Positions 17,426-26,510 of a stretch of 64,000 nt of DNA are shown one piece after another (positions within the stretch are counted from its first letter, which is position 1; each line of letters opens with the position of its first letter). Source of the stretch: Streptomyces olindensis (GTDB lineage: Bacteria; Actinomycetota; Actinomycetes; Streptomycetales; Streptomycetaceae); the NCBI GenBank assembly GCA_000696115.1, contig JJOH01000025.1, positions 25,254-89,253 of the forward strand. The letters are read 5' to 3'. The translations under genes and the position numbers were made by a program. The notes beneath the pieces were generated by a model that had not been told where the DNA came from, did not search any database, and saw nothing but the letters and a program-made list of their open reading frames with translations.

Positions 17426-17542
17426 TCCTGGGGCCGCTTCAGCCGCGCCACGCTGCGTTGTCCCGGGGGATGACCCCCGGACCCCCAGCCGATCCCGGGC
17501 TCACCCCGGTTTCATTCCTGGGGCCGCTTCAGCCGCGCCACG
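17426..17542. repeat. 27-bp direct repeat duplicating the dasR 3' end
   Basis: Bases 17426-17452 and 17516-17542 are identical over 27 bp (beginning TCCTGGGGCCGCTTCAGCCG). The second copy is the last codons of dasR; the first lies 90 bp further along, in the gap before cstA. The extra copy is non-coding. Confidence 0.85.
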
Positions 17543-18276
17543 AACTTGTACCGGTCCCCGCGGTACACCGAGCGCACCCACTCCACCGGCCGGCCCTCCC
17601 GGTCCAGCGAGTGCCGGGACAGCATCAGCATCGGCAGGCCCACGTCCGTGCCGAGCAGGCCGGCCTCGCGCGGGGTGGCCAGCGAGGTCTCGATGGTCTC
17701 CTCGGCCTCCGCGAGATGGACGTCGTAGACCTCGGCCAGCGCCGTGTACAGGGACGTGTACTTCACCAGCGACCGGCGCAGGGCCGGGAAGCGCTTGGCG
17801 GACAGGTGGGTGGTCTCGATGGCCATCGGCTCGCCGTTGGCCATGCGCAGCCGCTCGATGCGCAGCACGCGTCCGCCCGGATTGATGTCGAGCAGGCCGG
17901 CGAGGCGGTCGTCGGCCGTGATGTAGCCGATGTCCAGCAGCTGCGAGGTGGGTTCGAGGCCCTGGGCGCGCATGTCCTCGGTGTACGAGGTCAGTTGCAG
18001 GGCCTGCGAGACCTTCGGCTTGGCGACGAAGGTGCCCTTGCCCTGGATGCGTTCCAGCCGGCCCTCGACGACCAGTTCCTGCAGTGCCTGGCGCACGGTC
18101 GTGCGCGAGGTGTCGAACTCCGCCGCCAGCGTGCGCTCGGGCGGGACCGGAGTACCGGGCGTCTGGGTCTCCGTCATGTCGAGCAGGTGCTTCTTCAGGC
18201 GGTAGTACTTGGGCACGCGTGCGGTACGGACGGGCGCCCCGTTCTCGTTCTCCGCACTGCTGACGTCGGTGCTCAT
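17512..18276 (-). CDS. dasR: DasR, GntR/HutC-family regulator of GlcNAc metabolism
   Basis: At 254 residues this matches what I recall of S. coelicolor DasR almost word for word. The N-terminal winged helix (PKYYRLKKHLLDM, then FDTSRTTVRQALQELVVEGR) binds dre operators; the C-terminal UTRA domain senses glucosamine-6-phosphate or GlcNAc-6-phosphate, which release DNA. It is a global repressor linking chitin and GlcNAc supply to uptake, development and antibiotics. The ATG at 18276 was chosen from the MSTDVSSAENE start. It is divergent from dasA, and a dre-like site at 18337 lies in its own upstream region, consistent with autoregulation. Confidence 0.97.
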   Translation of the reverse strand: MSTDVSSAENENGAPVRTARVPKYYRLKKHLLDMTETQTPGTPVPPERTLAAEFDTSRTTVRQALQELVVEGRLERIQGKGTFVAKPKVSQALQLTSYTEDMRAQGLEPTSQLLDIGYITADDRLAGLLDINPGGRVLRIERLRMANGEPMAIETTHLSAKRFPALRRSLVKYTSLYTALAEVYDVHLAEAEETIETSLATPREAGLLGTDVGLPMLMLSRHSLDREGRPVEWVRSVYRGDRYKFVARLKRPQE

Positions 18277-18336
18277 GCTCCGCCTTCCCGGCTCGGTCCG
18301 CCGACTCGATCCCACTTGTATACCGTCGGCGCCTCT

Positions 18337-18352
18337 TTTGGTCTAGTCCACC
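18337..18352. promoter_or_regulatory. DasR-like operator (dre) upstream of dasR
   Basis: TTTGGTCTAGTCCACC matches the dre consensus ACTGGTCTAGACCACT at most positions, including the TGGTCTAG core. It lies 61 bp upstream of the dasR start. A further half-site TGGTCTAC begins at 18361. Confidence 0.85.
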
Positions 18353-18480
18353 AATTCCTGTGGTCTACCCGCAGTATGCCGTGCCCGGCCGGGTTTCCGC
18401 TGGCTTCTTACTTAAAGGTTCTTGCATATGTAGGTCGCATAACGGCTGGTCAGCGCCGTCTCGGAGCCCTTGACAGGCTT

Positions 18481-18520
18481 TCTGGTCTGGTCCAAGCTCC
18501 CCCTACTGGTCTACACCATT
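18481..18520. promoter_or_regulatory. Two dre operators at the dasA promoter
   Basis: TCTGGTCTGGTCCAAG (18481-18496) and ACTGGTCTACACCATT (18505-18520) are two dre-type sites with an 8-bp gap. They follow a TTGACA hexamer at 18470-18475 that could be the dasA -35 box, so DasR binding would block RNA polymerase. Confidence 0.87.
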
Positions 18521-18591
18521 GGTCCAGGCCCGGCCCCACGTTCACTGCGGGGAGCCAGGGGGGTTGTGTGGGCATCCCTGAGGAGGGTGGC

Positions 18592-19875
18592 GTGAAGCGC
18601 AAGCTGACAGCCGCGATCGGTATCGCGGGCATGATGGTCTCCATCGCGGCGTGCGGGGGCGAGGGGGACGGAGGTTCGGACAAGGGCGGCGCGGACGCCA
18701 AGGAGCTGACCGTCTGGCTCACCGTCGACGCCCAGAACAACTGGCCGGAGCTGGTGAAGGCCGCCGACGCCGCGGTGCAGAAGAAGCACCCCGGCCTGAA
18801 GATCAACCACGAGTACTACGGCTGGCCCGACAAGAACGCCAAGCTCGACGCCGTCCTCGCCACGGACAAGGCCCCCGACGTGGTCGAGATGGGCAACACC
18901 GAGATGCTCGGCTACATGGTCAAGGGCGCCTTCACGCCCCTCGACCCGGCCAAGTTCGACAACTCGGACGCCTGGCTGGACGGCCTCAAGGCCTCCGTGA
19001 CCTACGAGGACAAGACCTACGGCGTCCCGTACTACGCCGGCGGCCGCGTCGCCAACTGGCGCAAGGACGTGGCGGCCTCGGTCGGCGTGAAGACGCCCCC
19101 GAAGACGTACCAGGAGCTGACCGACGCCCTGGACAGGATCCAGCGGAAGCAGGGCGACAAGTTCAACGCCTGGTACCAGCCCACCCGCGACTGGTACGCG
19201 GCCATGTCCTTCGTCTACGACGCCGGCGGCGCCATCGCCACCGAGTCGGGCGGCCAGTGGAAGGCCTCGCTCTCCTCGCCCGAGTCCGTCAAGGGCCTCA
19301 AGGAGTTCAAGAACGTCGTCGAGAAGTACATGCACGGCGACAAGACCAAGGACGAGTCCGACCGCTACATCGTCTACGGCCAGGGCAAGTCCGCCATGAT
19401 CTTCGCCGCCGCCTGGGAGGGCGCGACCGCCGAGGACCCGAAGAACGACAAGACCGGCAAGCTCAAGGGCAACCTCGAGAACTTCGTGATGCCCGGCCCG
19501 TCCGGCAAGAACATGCCCGTCTTCCTCGGCGGCTCCGACCTCGCCGTGCCGGTGAAGTCCGACGCGCAGGACCTGGCCGCCGAGTGGATCAACGCGTTCG
19601 CCGGCTCCTCCGGGCAGAAGGGCCTGATGGCCAAGGGCAACCTGCCCAACAACAAGACCGACCTCGCGACGCTGAAGAACGACCCCAAGACGGCCGTCCC
19701 CGCCATCGCGGCCGAGTCCAACTGGTTCGTCCCGATGGCCCCCGGCTGGGGCCAGGTCGAGAAGGCGCAGATCCTGCAGACCATGCTGCAGAACATCGGC
19801 ACCGGCAAGAAGTCCGTCGAGGCCGCCGCCAAGGAGGCGGACGCCGCGATCGACAAGGTCATCAACACCAAGTGA
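18592..19875 (+). CDS. dasA: DasA, N,N'-diacetylchitobiose-binding lipoprotein
   Basis: This 427-residue solute-binding protein begins VKRKLTAAIGIAG and has a lipobox ending MVSIAACGG, so it is exported and lipid-anchored. It binds chitobiose (GlcNAc dimer) for the DasABC importer. The GTG at 18592 follows AGGAGG with five bases spacing. The product belongs to ABC family cluster B sugar-binding proteins. The gene starts about 70 bp after the second dre, and a strong hairpin separates it from dasB. The ATPase is expected to be the shared MsiK encoded elsewhere, since no ATPase gene is present here. Confidence 0.96.
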   Translation: MKRKLTAAIGIAGMMVSIAACGGEGDGGSDKGGADAKELTVWLTVDAQNNWPELVKAADAAVQKKHPGLKINHEYYGWPDKNAKLDAVLATDKAPDVVEMGNTEMLGYMVKGAFTPLDPAKFDNSDAWLDGLKASVTYEDKTYGVPYYAGGRVANWRKDVAASVGVKTPPKTYQELTDALDRIQRKQGDKFNAWYQPTRDWYAAMSFVYDAGGAIATESGGQWKASLSSPESVKGLKEFKNVVEKYMHGDKTKDESDRYIVYGQGKSAMIFAAAWEGATAEDPKNDKTGKLKGNLENFVMPGPSGKNMPVFLGGSDLAVPVKSDAQDLAAEWINAFAGSSGQKGLMAKGNLPNNKTDLATLKNDPKTAVPAIAAESNWFVPMAPGWGQVEKAQILQTMLQNIGTGKKSVEAAAKEADAAIDKVINTK

Positions 19876-19881
19876 CCTACG

Positions 19882-19910
19882 GGCGGGGCTCCCTCACACG
19901 GAGCCCCGCC
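19882..19910 (+). terminator. Intercistronic hairpin between dasA and dasB
   Basis: GGCGGGGCTCC pairs perfectly with GGAGCCCCGCC across a 7-base loop, seven bases after the dasA stop. It probably terminates part of the transcripts or protects the dasA message, giving more binding protein than permease. Confidence 0.85.
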
Positions 19911-19946
19911 GTCGTCAAGACCTGAGGGACCGCCAAGGAGCGCGCG

Positions 19947-20936
19947 ATGAGTGCCGCAGACACCCACATTCCCGCCAAGGTGCCGCCACCGCGGCAGGCA
20001 CCCCCGCCGCCCCCCGAGGACCGGCGGCCCCGCGGGCGGCACACCTCGGGCGGTGCCGCCGTCCCCTGGCTGCTGCTCGCGCCCTGCCTGCTGATCCTGG
20101 CCCTGGTCATGGGCTATCCGCTGGTCCGGCTGGTCACCCTGTCCTTCCAGAAGTTCGGGCAGTCCCAGCTGTGGGGCTTCCAGCCGGCCGAGTCGGTCGG
20201 CTTCGACAACTTCGCCAAGGTGCTGGGCGACGGCGAGTTCTGGACCGTCGTCCTGCGCACGGTCGTCTTCGCGACCGGCGCCGTCGTCTTCACGATGGTG
20301 ATCGGCATGGCGCTCGCCCTGCTGCTCCAGAGGGTCTCCGGCTGGCTGAAGGTCCTCATCAACATCGTGCTGGTGGCCAGTTGGGGCATGCCGGTGATCG
20401 TGGCGACCACGGTCTTCAAGTGGCTCTTCGACTCGGACTACGGCGTCTTCAACGCCCTGCTGAGCAAGCTGCCCGGCGTCGACATGATCGGCCACAACTG
20501 GTTCGCCAGCGGGCCCGAGGGCCTCGCCGTGATCATGCTGCTGGTGGTCTGGGGAGCCGTGCCGTTCGTGGTCATCACACTCAGCGCGGGTCTCACCCAG
20601 GTCCCGAAGGAACTGGAGGAGGCGGCCCGCCTGGACGGCGCCGGCTCCTGGGGCGTCTTCCGCTACGTCACCCTGCCCGTCCTCAAGCCGATCATCGTGA
20701 TGCTCACGACCCTGTCGGTCATCTGGGACATGGGCGTCTTCCCCCAGGTGTTCGTCATGCGGGGCGGCCACCCCGAGCCGGAGTTCCAGGTCCTCAACAC
20801 CTACTCCTACGACCGCGCCTTCGTGGTCAACGACTACGCCCAGGGCTCGGCCATCGCGCTGATCACCGTCCTGCTGCTGCTCGGCGTGGTCGCCGTCTAC
20901 ATGCGGCAGATGCTGAAGATCGGAGAGGTCGAATGA
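19947..20936 (+). CDS. dasB: DasB, chitobiose ABC transporter permease
   Basis: A 329-residue permease with a Pro-rich cytoplasmic N-terminus and six predicted helices. The cytoplasmic EAA loop reads ELEEAARLDGAGSWGVFRYV, the docking site for the ATPase. AAGGAGCG lies just upstream of the ATG. The stop overlaps the dasC start (ATGA), so the two permease subunits are made together. Confidence 0.94.
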   Translation: MSAADTHIPAKVPPPRQAPPPPPEDRRPRGRHTSGGAAVPWLLLAPCLLILALVMGYPLVRLVTLSFQKFGQSQLWGFQPAESVGFDNFAKVLGDGEFWTVVLRTVVFATGAVVFTMVIGMALALLLQRVSGWLKVLINIVLVASWGMPVIVATTVFKWLFDSDYGVFNALLSKLPGVDMIGHNWFASGPEGLAVIMLLVVWGAVPFVVITLSAGLTQVPKELEEAARLDGAGSWGVFRYVTLPVLKPIIVMLTTLSVIWDMGVFPQVFVMRGGHPEPEFQVLNTYSYDRAFVVNDYAQGSAIALITVLLLLGVVAVYMRQMLKIGEVE

Positions 20937-21772
20937 GCAGCACCCTGACCGGCCGCCGGGCGCCGAAGCTGTGGTGGAACGTCCTCGGGCTCCTCGTCTT
21001 CGTCACCGCCGGCTTCCCGCTCTACTGGATGCTCAACACGGCGTTCAAGCCCGCCAAGGACGCCATCGACCCCGACCCGAGCCTGCTGCCGACCGGCCTG
21101 ACGTTCGACAACTTCGGCCGGGCGCTGGACATCGCCGACTTCTGGGGCCCGGTGGGCCGCAGCCTGGTGGTGTCGCTGGCGGTGGTCGTCATCGGCATGG
21201 TCGTCGGGCTGCTGGCCGCGCTCGCCATCTCCCGGTTCGCCTTCCGCGGCCGCAAGATCGTGATCGTCGGCATCCTCGCGGTCCAGATGGTGCCGCTGGT
21301 CGCCATGATCATCCCGGTGTTCCTGCTCCTGAACGACCTCGGCCAGTACGACCGGCTCACCGGCCTCATCATCACGTACCTGACCTTCATCCTGCCGTTC
21401 ACGGTCTGGACCCTGCGGGGCTTCATCGTCAACATCCCGAAGGAACTGGAGGAGGCGGCCATGGTCGACGGCTGCTCCCGCACCGGCGCCTTCCTCCGGG
21501 TCGTCTTCCCGCTCCTGGCCCCCGGCATGGTCGCCACCTCGGTCTACGGCTTCATCCAGGCCTGGAACGAGTACCTGTACGCCCTGATGCTCCTCAGCCA
21601 GAAGAACCAGACCGCGACCGTCTGGCTCGGCAACTTCACCACCAAGCACGGCACCGAATACGCCCCGATGATGGCCGGAGCCACGATGATGGCCGTGCCG
21701 ATCGTCGCCCTGTTCCTCCTCGTCCAGCGCAAGATGGCCGCGGGCCTGACCGCGGGCGCCGTGAAGGGATGA
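20933..21772 (+). CDS. dasC: DasC, chitobiose ABC transporter permease
   Basis: The second permease subunit, 279 residues with six helices and the EAA loop KELEEAAMVDGCSRTGAFLR. It pairs with DasB to form the channel for GlcNAc oligomers. It is coupled to dasB upstream and lies nine bases before nagZ, so transport and intracellular hydrolysis are co-expressed. Confidence 0.94.
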   Translation: MSSTLTGRRAPKLWWNVLGLLVFVTAGFPLYWMLNTAFKPAKDAIDPDPSLLPTGLTFDNFGRALDIADFWGPVGRSLVVSLAVVVIGMVVGLLAALAISRFAFRGRKIVIVGILAVQMVPLVAMIIPVFLLLNDLGQYDRLTGLIITYLTFILPFTVWTLRGFIVNIPKELEEAAMVDGCSRTGAFLRVVFPLLAPGMVATSVYGFIQAWNEYLYALMLLSQKNQTATVWLGNFTTKHGTEYAPMMAGATMMAVPIVALFLLVQRKMAAGLTAGAVKG

Positions 21773-21781
21773 CCCCACCCG

Positions 21782-23392
21782 ATGACGACACTCGCCAGCG
21801 GCACCGACACACTCACCCGCGACGCCCTGACGGTCCTCCAGCCCGGCTTCACCGGCACCACCGCCCCCGACTGGCTGCTGCGCCGCCTCGGTGAGGGCCT
21901 CGCCTCCGTCGGACTGTTCGGCCGCAACATCGCCTCCCCGGGCCAACTGGCCGCGCTCACCGCCCAACTGCGGGCCGAGCGCGACGACGTTCTCGTCGCG
22001 ATCGACGAGGAGGGCGGGGACGTGACCCGCCTGGAGGTGCGGTCCGGCTCCTCCTTCCCGGGCAACCACGCCCTCGGCGCCGTCGACGACGTCGAGCTCA
22101 CGCGGGAGGTCGCCCACGAACTGGGCCGGCGTCTCGCGGCCTGCGGCGTGAACCTCAACTGGGCCCCGTCCGCCGACGTGAACTCCAACCCGTCCAACCC
22201 CGTCATCGGCGTCCGCTCCTTCGGCGCCGACACCGGCCTGGCCGCCCGGCACACCGCCGCCTACGTCACGGGCCTGCAGTCCGCCGGGGTCGCCGCCTGC
22301 ACCAAGCACTTCCCGGGCCACGGCGACACGGCCGTCGACTCCCACCACGCCCTGCCACGCATCGACGTGCCCGCGGAGGTGCTCGCCGATCGCGAACTCG
22401 CCCCGTTCCGCGCCGCCATCGCCGCCGGCACCCGGGCCGTGATGAGCGCCCACATCCTGGTCCCGGCCCTGGACCCCGACCGCCCCGCCACGCTCTCCCG
22501 CCGCATCCTCACCGGCCTGCTGCGCGGCGAACTCGGCTACGACGGCCTCATCGTCACCGACGGCATGGAGATGCGGGCCATCGCCGGCACCTACGGCATC
22601 GAACGCGGCAGCGTCCTCGCCATCGCCGCGGGCGCCGACGCCATCTGCGTCGGCGGCGGCCTGGCCGACGACGCGACCGTGCTGCGCCTGCGGGACGCCC
22701 TGGTCGCGGCGGTCCGCGCGGGCGAACTCCCCGAGGAACGCCTCGCCGACGCGGCCGACCGCGTACGGGCCCTGGCCGCCTGGGCCGGCTCGGCGGGCCG
22801 CTCACCCGGGGACGCGCCCGGCGGCGAGATCGGCCTGGAGGCCGCCCGCCGCGCCCTCACGGTGACCCCCGCCCCGGGCCTCGGCAGCCCGGGGGCCTTC
22901 ATCCCCCTCACCGAACCGCCCTACGTCGCCGCCCTCACCCCCGTCGCCAACATCGCGGTCGGCGACGAGACCCCGTGGGGCATCGCCGCGGAACTCGTCC
23001 ACCTGCTGCCGGGTACGGTGACGGGGAGCTTCTCCGCCGGGGACGCAGGGAACGCCGGAGACGCCGGGGACGACGGAAACGCCGGGGGCGCCGGAGGCGC
23101 CGGAGGCGCCGCGGGCGGGAAGAAGAGCGAGGCCGGGGAGAGTGCCGGCCGGGCCGCCCTCCAGGCGGCCGGTCCGCGCCGCATCGTGGCCGTCGTCCGC
23201 GACGAACACCGCCACCCCTGGATGGCCGCCGCCCTCGACACCCTGCTGGCCGCCCGCCCCGACACCATCGTCGTCGAGATGGGCGTCCCCCAGGCGGCCC
23301 CGCGCGGCGCCCTGCACATCGCCACCCACGGCGCGGCCCGCGTCTGCGCCCGGGCGGCGGCCGAGGTCATCGCCGGGATCTCGGAGCGGTAG
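21782..23392 (+). CDS. nagZ: Glycoside hydrolase family 3 beta-N-acetylglucosaminidase
   Basis: A 536-residue cytoplasmic-type enzyme with no signal peptide; it should split imported chitobiose to GlcNAc. The GH3 NagZ loop KHFPGHGDTAVDSHHALPRI begins at K175, with the Asp-His dyad in DSHH, and the nucleophile is D260 in VTDGMEM. After the catalytic barrel comes a second domain in which residues of about 420-447 are a low-complexity Gly/Ala/Asp/Asn insert (GNAGDAGDDGNAGGAGGAGG). The gene follows dasC by nine bases in the das operon and is expected to be DasR-controlled through the dasA promoter region. Confidence 0.93.
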   Translation: MTTLASGTDTLTRDALTVLQPGFTGTTAPDWLLRRLGEGLASVGLFGRNIASPGQLAALTAQLRAERDDVLVAIDEEGGDVTRLEVRSGSSFPGNHALGAVDDVELTREVAHELGRRLAACGVNLNWAPSADVNSNPSNPVIGVRSFGADTGLAARHTAAYVTGLQSAGVAACTKHFPGHGDTAVDSHHALPRIDVPAEVLADRELAPFRAAIAAGTRAVMSAHILVPALDPDRPATLSRRILTGLLRGELGYDGLIVTDGMEMRAIAGTYGIERGSVLAIAAGADAICVGGGLADDATVLRLRDALVAAVRAGELPEERLADAADRVRALAAWAGSAGRSPGDAPGGEIGLEAARRALTVTPAPGLGSPGAFIPLTEPPYVAALTPVANIAVGDETPWGIAAELVHLLPGTVTGSFSAGDAGNAGDAGDDGNAGGAGGAGGAAGGKKSEAGESAGRAALQAAGPRRIVAVVRDEHRHPWMAAALDTLLAARPDTIVVEMGVPQAAPRGALHIATHGAARVCARAAAEVIAGISER

Positions 23393-23453
23393 GACCGACC
23401 GCGATCAGGAACGCGGGTTGTAGAGCTGCACCCAGATGTAGTACTTCTTATAC

Positions 23454-23702
23454 ATGAGCGAGCAGGTGCACAACAGGTTGGCCATGGTGCGCGCCGAACG
23501 GAAGGTGTCGCGCCAGAGCCTGGCCGAGGCAGTGGGAGTCCACTACCAGACCATCGGCTACATCGAGCGGGGGCAGTACAACCCGAGCCTCGACCTGGCG
23601 CTGAAGATCTCGAAGTTCTTCGGGCTGCCGGTCGAGGCCCTGTTCTCCCTCGAACCGTTCCGGCCGCTCACGGACGAGGTCTACGGGAGGAACCAGCCAT
23701 GA
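23454..23702 (+). CDS. Small Xre-type HTH regulator
   Basis: An 82-residue one-domain regulator: NRLAMVRAERKVSRQSLAEA, then VGVHYQTIGYIERGQYNPSL form the helix-turn-helix. This short Cro/YozG-like type usually controls the membrane protein gene coupled to it. The stop overlaps the next start by four bases. A TATAC sequence lies right before the ATG. Confidence 0.9.
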   Translation: MSEQVHNRLAMVRAERKVSRQSLAEAVGVHYQTIGYIERGQYNPSLDLALKISKFFGLPVEALFSLEPFRPLTDEVYGRNQP

Positions 23703-24229
23703 CGACGACGCGCCTGACCCGCTACGACCGGAGCATGCTGCGGCTGATGAACGACCGCCGCGGGGCGGCCTGGTACGCCACGGCGGCCCGCCGCCGGCTG
23801 ACCGTCGCCGCGCACGTCACGCTCACCGTGGCTCTCGGCGGGCTGATGACCCACCTCTTCCTCGCGGAGGGGGAGCCGCTGTGGACCATCGCGGCGATGG
23901 GGGCGCTGCTGCTCCCCTGGATGGTCGCGACGGGCGTGATCAACATCGCCACCCGAGGCCTGCTGGAACTGCGCGAACGGGTGCTGGACGAGCGGCAGTC
24001 GGCGGAGCGCAGCCGCGTCCTGGCCCTGGCCCACCGCGCCACGACCCTGCTCCTGGCCGCGGCGGTGCTCGGCCTGCTGGCGGCGGGCATGGCGGCCGGT
24101 CACGCCCCGAAGGCCTACGCCGGACCCGTGCTCATCGCCGTCCTGGTGGTCCACTGGCTGATGCCGCTGTGGGTGGCGGGCCTGCGCGCCCAGGACGAGC
24201 CGACCGAGGACGACCTCGTGCAGGCCTGA
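23699..24229 (+). CDS. Four-helix membrane protein coupled to the HTH regulator
   Basis: A 176-residue protein with four hydrophobic segments (near residues 33-50, 58-78, 108-130 and 136-155) and a charged loop LRERVLDERQSAERSR between the second and third. Such HTH/membrane protein pairs are common and often self-regulating, but the role is unknown. It ends 11 bp from the convergent nagB. Confidence 0.8.
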   Translation: MTTTRLTRYDRSMLRLMNDRRGAAWYATAARRRLTVAAHVTLTVALGGLMTHLFLAEGEPLWTIAAMGALLLPWMVATGVINIATRGLLELRERVLDERQSAERSRVLALAHRATTLLLAAAVLGLLAAGMAAGHAPKAYAGPVLIAVLVVHWLMPLWVAGLRAQDEPTEDDLVQA

Positions 24230-24240
24230 GTTCCCGTTCC

Positions 24241-25026
24241 CTAGATGCCCTGCCACTCCGGCTTGTTGGCGTAGGTGTGCCGGAAGTAGTCCGCGAGCTT
24301 CAGCTTCGACGCGGCCGCCTCGTCGGCGACGACGGTCGCGTGCGGGTGGAGCTGGAGCGCGGACGCGGGGCACACCGCGGCGACCGGGCCTTCCACCGTC
24401 GCCGCGACGGCGTCCGCCTTGCCCTCGCCGGTGGCGAGCAGCACCAGGTGGCGGGCCTCCAGGATGGTGCCGATGCCTTGCGTGATCACGTGGTGCGGCA
24501 CCTGGTCGATGTCGCCGTCGAAGAACCGGGCGTTGTCGATCCGGGTCTGCTCGGTCAGCGTCTTGATCCGCGTCCGGGACGCCAGCGACGAGCACGGCTC
24601 GTTGAACCCTATGTGCCCGTCGGTCCCGATCCCGAGCAGCTGGAGGTCCACGCCCCCGGCGTCCGCGAGGGCCTTGTCGTAGGCATCGCACGCCCCCTGC
24701 ACGTCCTCGGCCGTGCCGTCCGGGCCCGTGAACCGGTCCATCCCGATCCCGAGCGGCTCCAGCACCTCACGCCGCAGCACCGAGCGGTAGGACTCCGGAT
24801 GGTCGGCGGGCAGCCCCACGTACTCGTCGAGCTGGGCGATCCGCGCCCGCGCGATGTCCACGGCACCGGAGCGCACCTTCGCCGCCAGCGCCTCGTACAC
24901 GGGCAGCGGCGTCGAGCCGGTGGCCACGCCGAGCAGGGCGTCGGGCTTGCGCCGGAGCAGCTGGGCCATGGCCTCGGCGATGAGCTCGCCGCCCGCATTG
25001 GCGTCCGGAACGATGACAACTTCCAC
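24241..25026 (-). CDS. nagB: Glucosamine-6-phosphate deaminase
   Basis: A 261-residue enzyme converting glucosamine-6-phosphate to fructose-6-phosphate and ammonia, feeding GlcNAc carbon into glycolysis. Diagnostic segments are LGVATGSTPLPVYEAL, LDEYVGLPADHPESYR and GIGTDGHIGFNEP, holding the catalytic Asp and His. It is divergent from the SIS gene, and a dre operator at 25084-25099 sits between them. Its product removes the DasR inducer, closing the control loop. Confidence 0.96.
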   Translation of the reverse strand: MEVVIVPDANAGGELIAEAMAQLLRRKPDALLGVATGSTPLPVYEALAAKVRSGAVDIARARIAQLDEYVGLPADHPESYRSVLRREVLEPLGIGMDRFTGPDGTAEDVQGACDAYDKALADAGGVDLQLLGIGTDGHIGFNEPCSSLASRTRIKTLTEQTRIDNARFFDGDIDQVPHHVITQGIGTILEARHLVLLATGEGKADAVAATVEGPVAAVCPASALQLHPHATVVADEAAASKLKLADYFRHTYANKPEWQGI

Positions 25027-25083
25027 GCTGGGCCTGCCGATCTGAGAGGAGTGCTCGACTGGGACGGGACCCGGGAGGGGCCG

Positions 25084-25099
25084 TGTGGTTTAGACCAAT
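25084..25099. promoter_or_regulatory. DasR operator (dre) of nagB and the divergent SIS gene
   Basis: TGTGGTTTAGACCAAT fits the dre consensus (TGGTyTAGACCA core). It lies 58 bp upstream of the nagB start and about 180 bp upstream of the SIS-domain gene. Confidence 0.9.
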
Positions 25100-25282
25100 C
25101 TAACAGAGCGGTGGCCGCCCTCCCAGGGTGGCGGCCACCCGTCCCGAGCAGGCGGCGGCACTGTGCCGACCAGGTCTCCGGCAGGTGAACACCACCTACC
25201 GGACCTGGGCGTTCCACGGCCCGGGGGAGTGGAATGGGACCTGCACGACCCGCACCAGCCCGCGCCCGGAAGGACCCCCGCC

Positions 25283-26356
25283 ATGACCGCCGCCGCCACC
25301 CCGGATCCCCTCAGCGACCTCCCCGGCCGGATCATGGCCGGCGAGATGGCGGAACAGCCCGCCGTCCTGCGCCGGATCCTGGCCGAGGGCGCCCCCGCGA
25401 TCAGGGACGTGGCCCGGCGGATCGCCGCCCGCGCGCCCCGCTTCGTCCTGCTGACCGCCCGCGGCACCTCCGACAACGCCGCCCTGTACGCCAAGTACCT
25501 CCTGGAGATCCGGCTCGGCCTGCCCTGCGGACTCACCTCGATGTCCACCACCACGGCCTACGGCGCCCGGCCCGACCTCACCGATGTCCTCGTCATCACC
25601 GTCAGCCAGTCCGGCGGCTCCCCGGACCTGGTCGCCTCGACCCGGGCCGCCCGCGAGGCCGGCGCGATCACGCTGGCCGTCACCAACAACCCCGGCTCAC
25701 CGCTCGCGGACGTCTCCGAGTACCACATCGACATCATGGCCGGACCGGAGAAGGCCCTCCCCGCGACCAAGACCTACACCGCCTCCCTCCTCGCGCTCTA
25801 CCTGTTCGTCGAGGGACTGCGCGGCGGCGACGGCGCGCCCGCGCAGGTGCTGCCGGAGCTCGCCGGGCAGCTGCTCGCCCGGCAGGACGAGGTGCGCACC
25901 CTCGCCGCCCGCTACCGCTTCGCCGAGCGCATGGTGATCACCTCGCGCGGCTACGGCTACCCCACGGCCAAGGAAGCCGCCCTGAAGCTGATGGAGACCA
26001 GCTACATCCCGGCCCTCTCCTACTCCGGCGCCGACCTGCTGCACGGACCGCTCGCCATGGTCGACAACGTCTCCCCGGTCATCGCCGTGGTCACCGACGG
26101 CAAGGGCGGCGAAGCGCTCCAGCCCGTGCTGGACCGGCTGCGCGGCCGCGGCGCCGACCTCGTCGTCATCGGCCCCGAGAGCCAGGTCGAGCAGGCGTCG
26201 GCCGGTTTCGTGCTGCCGACGCGGGGCGTGGCCGAGGAGGTCCAGCCCGTTCTGGAGATCATCCCGCTCCAGCTCCTGGCCTACGAGGTCACCATCGCCC
26301 GCGGCCAGGACCCGGACGCCCCCCGCGCCCTGGCGAAGGTGACGGAGACCCACTGA
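25283..26356 (+). CDS. SIS-domain sugar isomerase/deaminase (GlmS-isomerase-like)
   Basis: A 357-residue protein of two SIS domains without the N-terminal glutaminase of GlmS. Typical segments are LLTARGTSDNAALYAKYLLE, VITVSQSGGSPDLV and ITSRGYGYPTAKEAALKLME, which bind phosphosugars. It probably acts on an amino-sugar phosphate, either as an ammonia-independent isomerase or as a deaminase. The ATG at 25283 has GGAAGGA nine bases upstream. Position opposite nagB across a dre site places it in the DasR regulon by context. Confidence 0.87.
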   Translation: MTAAATPDPLSDLPGRIMAGEMAEQPAVLRRILAEGAPAIRDVARRIAARAPRFVLLTARGTSDNAALYAKYLLEIRLGLPCGLTSMSTTTAYGARPDLTDVLVITVSQSGGSPDLVASTRAAREAGAITLAVTNNPGSPLADVSEYHIDIMAGPEKALPATKTYTASLLALYLFVEGLRGGDGAPAQVLPELAGQLLARQDEVRTLAARYRFAERMVITSRGYGYPTAKEAALKLMETSYIPALSYSGADLLHGPLAMVDNVSPVIAVVTDGKGGEALQPVLDRLRGRGADLVVIGPESQVEQASAGFVLPTRGVAEEVQPVLEIIPLQLLAYEVTIARGQDPDAPRALAKVTETH

Positions 26357-26510
26357 GAACACGCGCGCCGGCGACGGTCGCGGAAATTCACCTGCCCATC
26401 CGGCCCCGCACAGGAACCCACACGGGTTAGGCTGCGTGGTGGACGCCCGCGCGTCCGACGCGTCGCGGAATTAACAACAACGAACAGCCTCCAACGCATG
26501 GACACCCCCG

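Noticed and set aside
17458..18591. An in-frame extension of dasA upstream of GTG 18592
   Set aside because: It runs antisense through dasR and the dre operators; the signal peptide and ribosome site define the true start.
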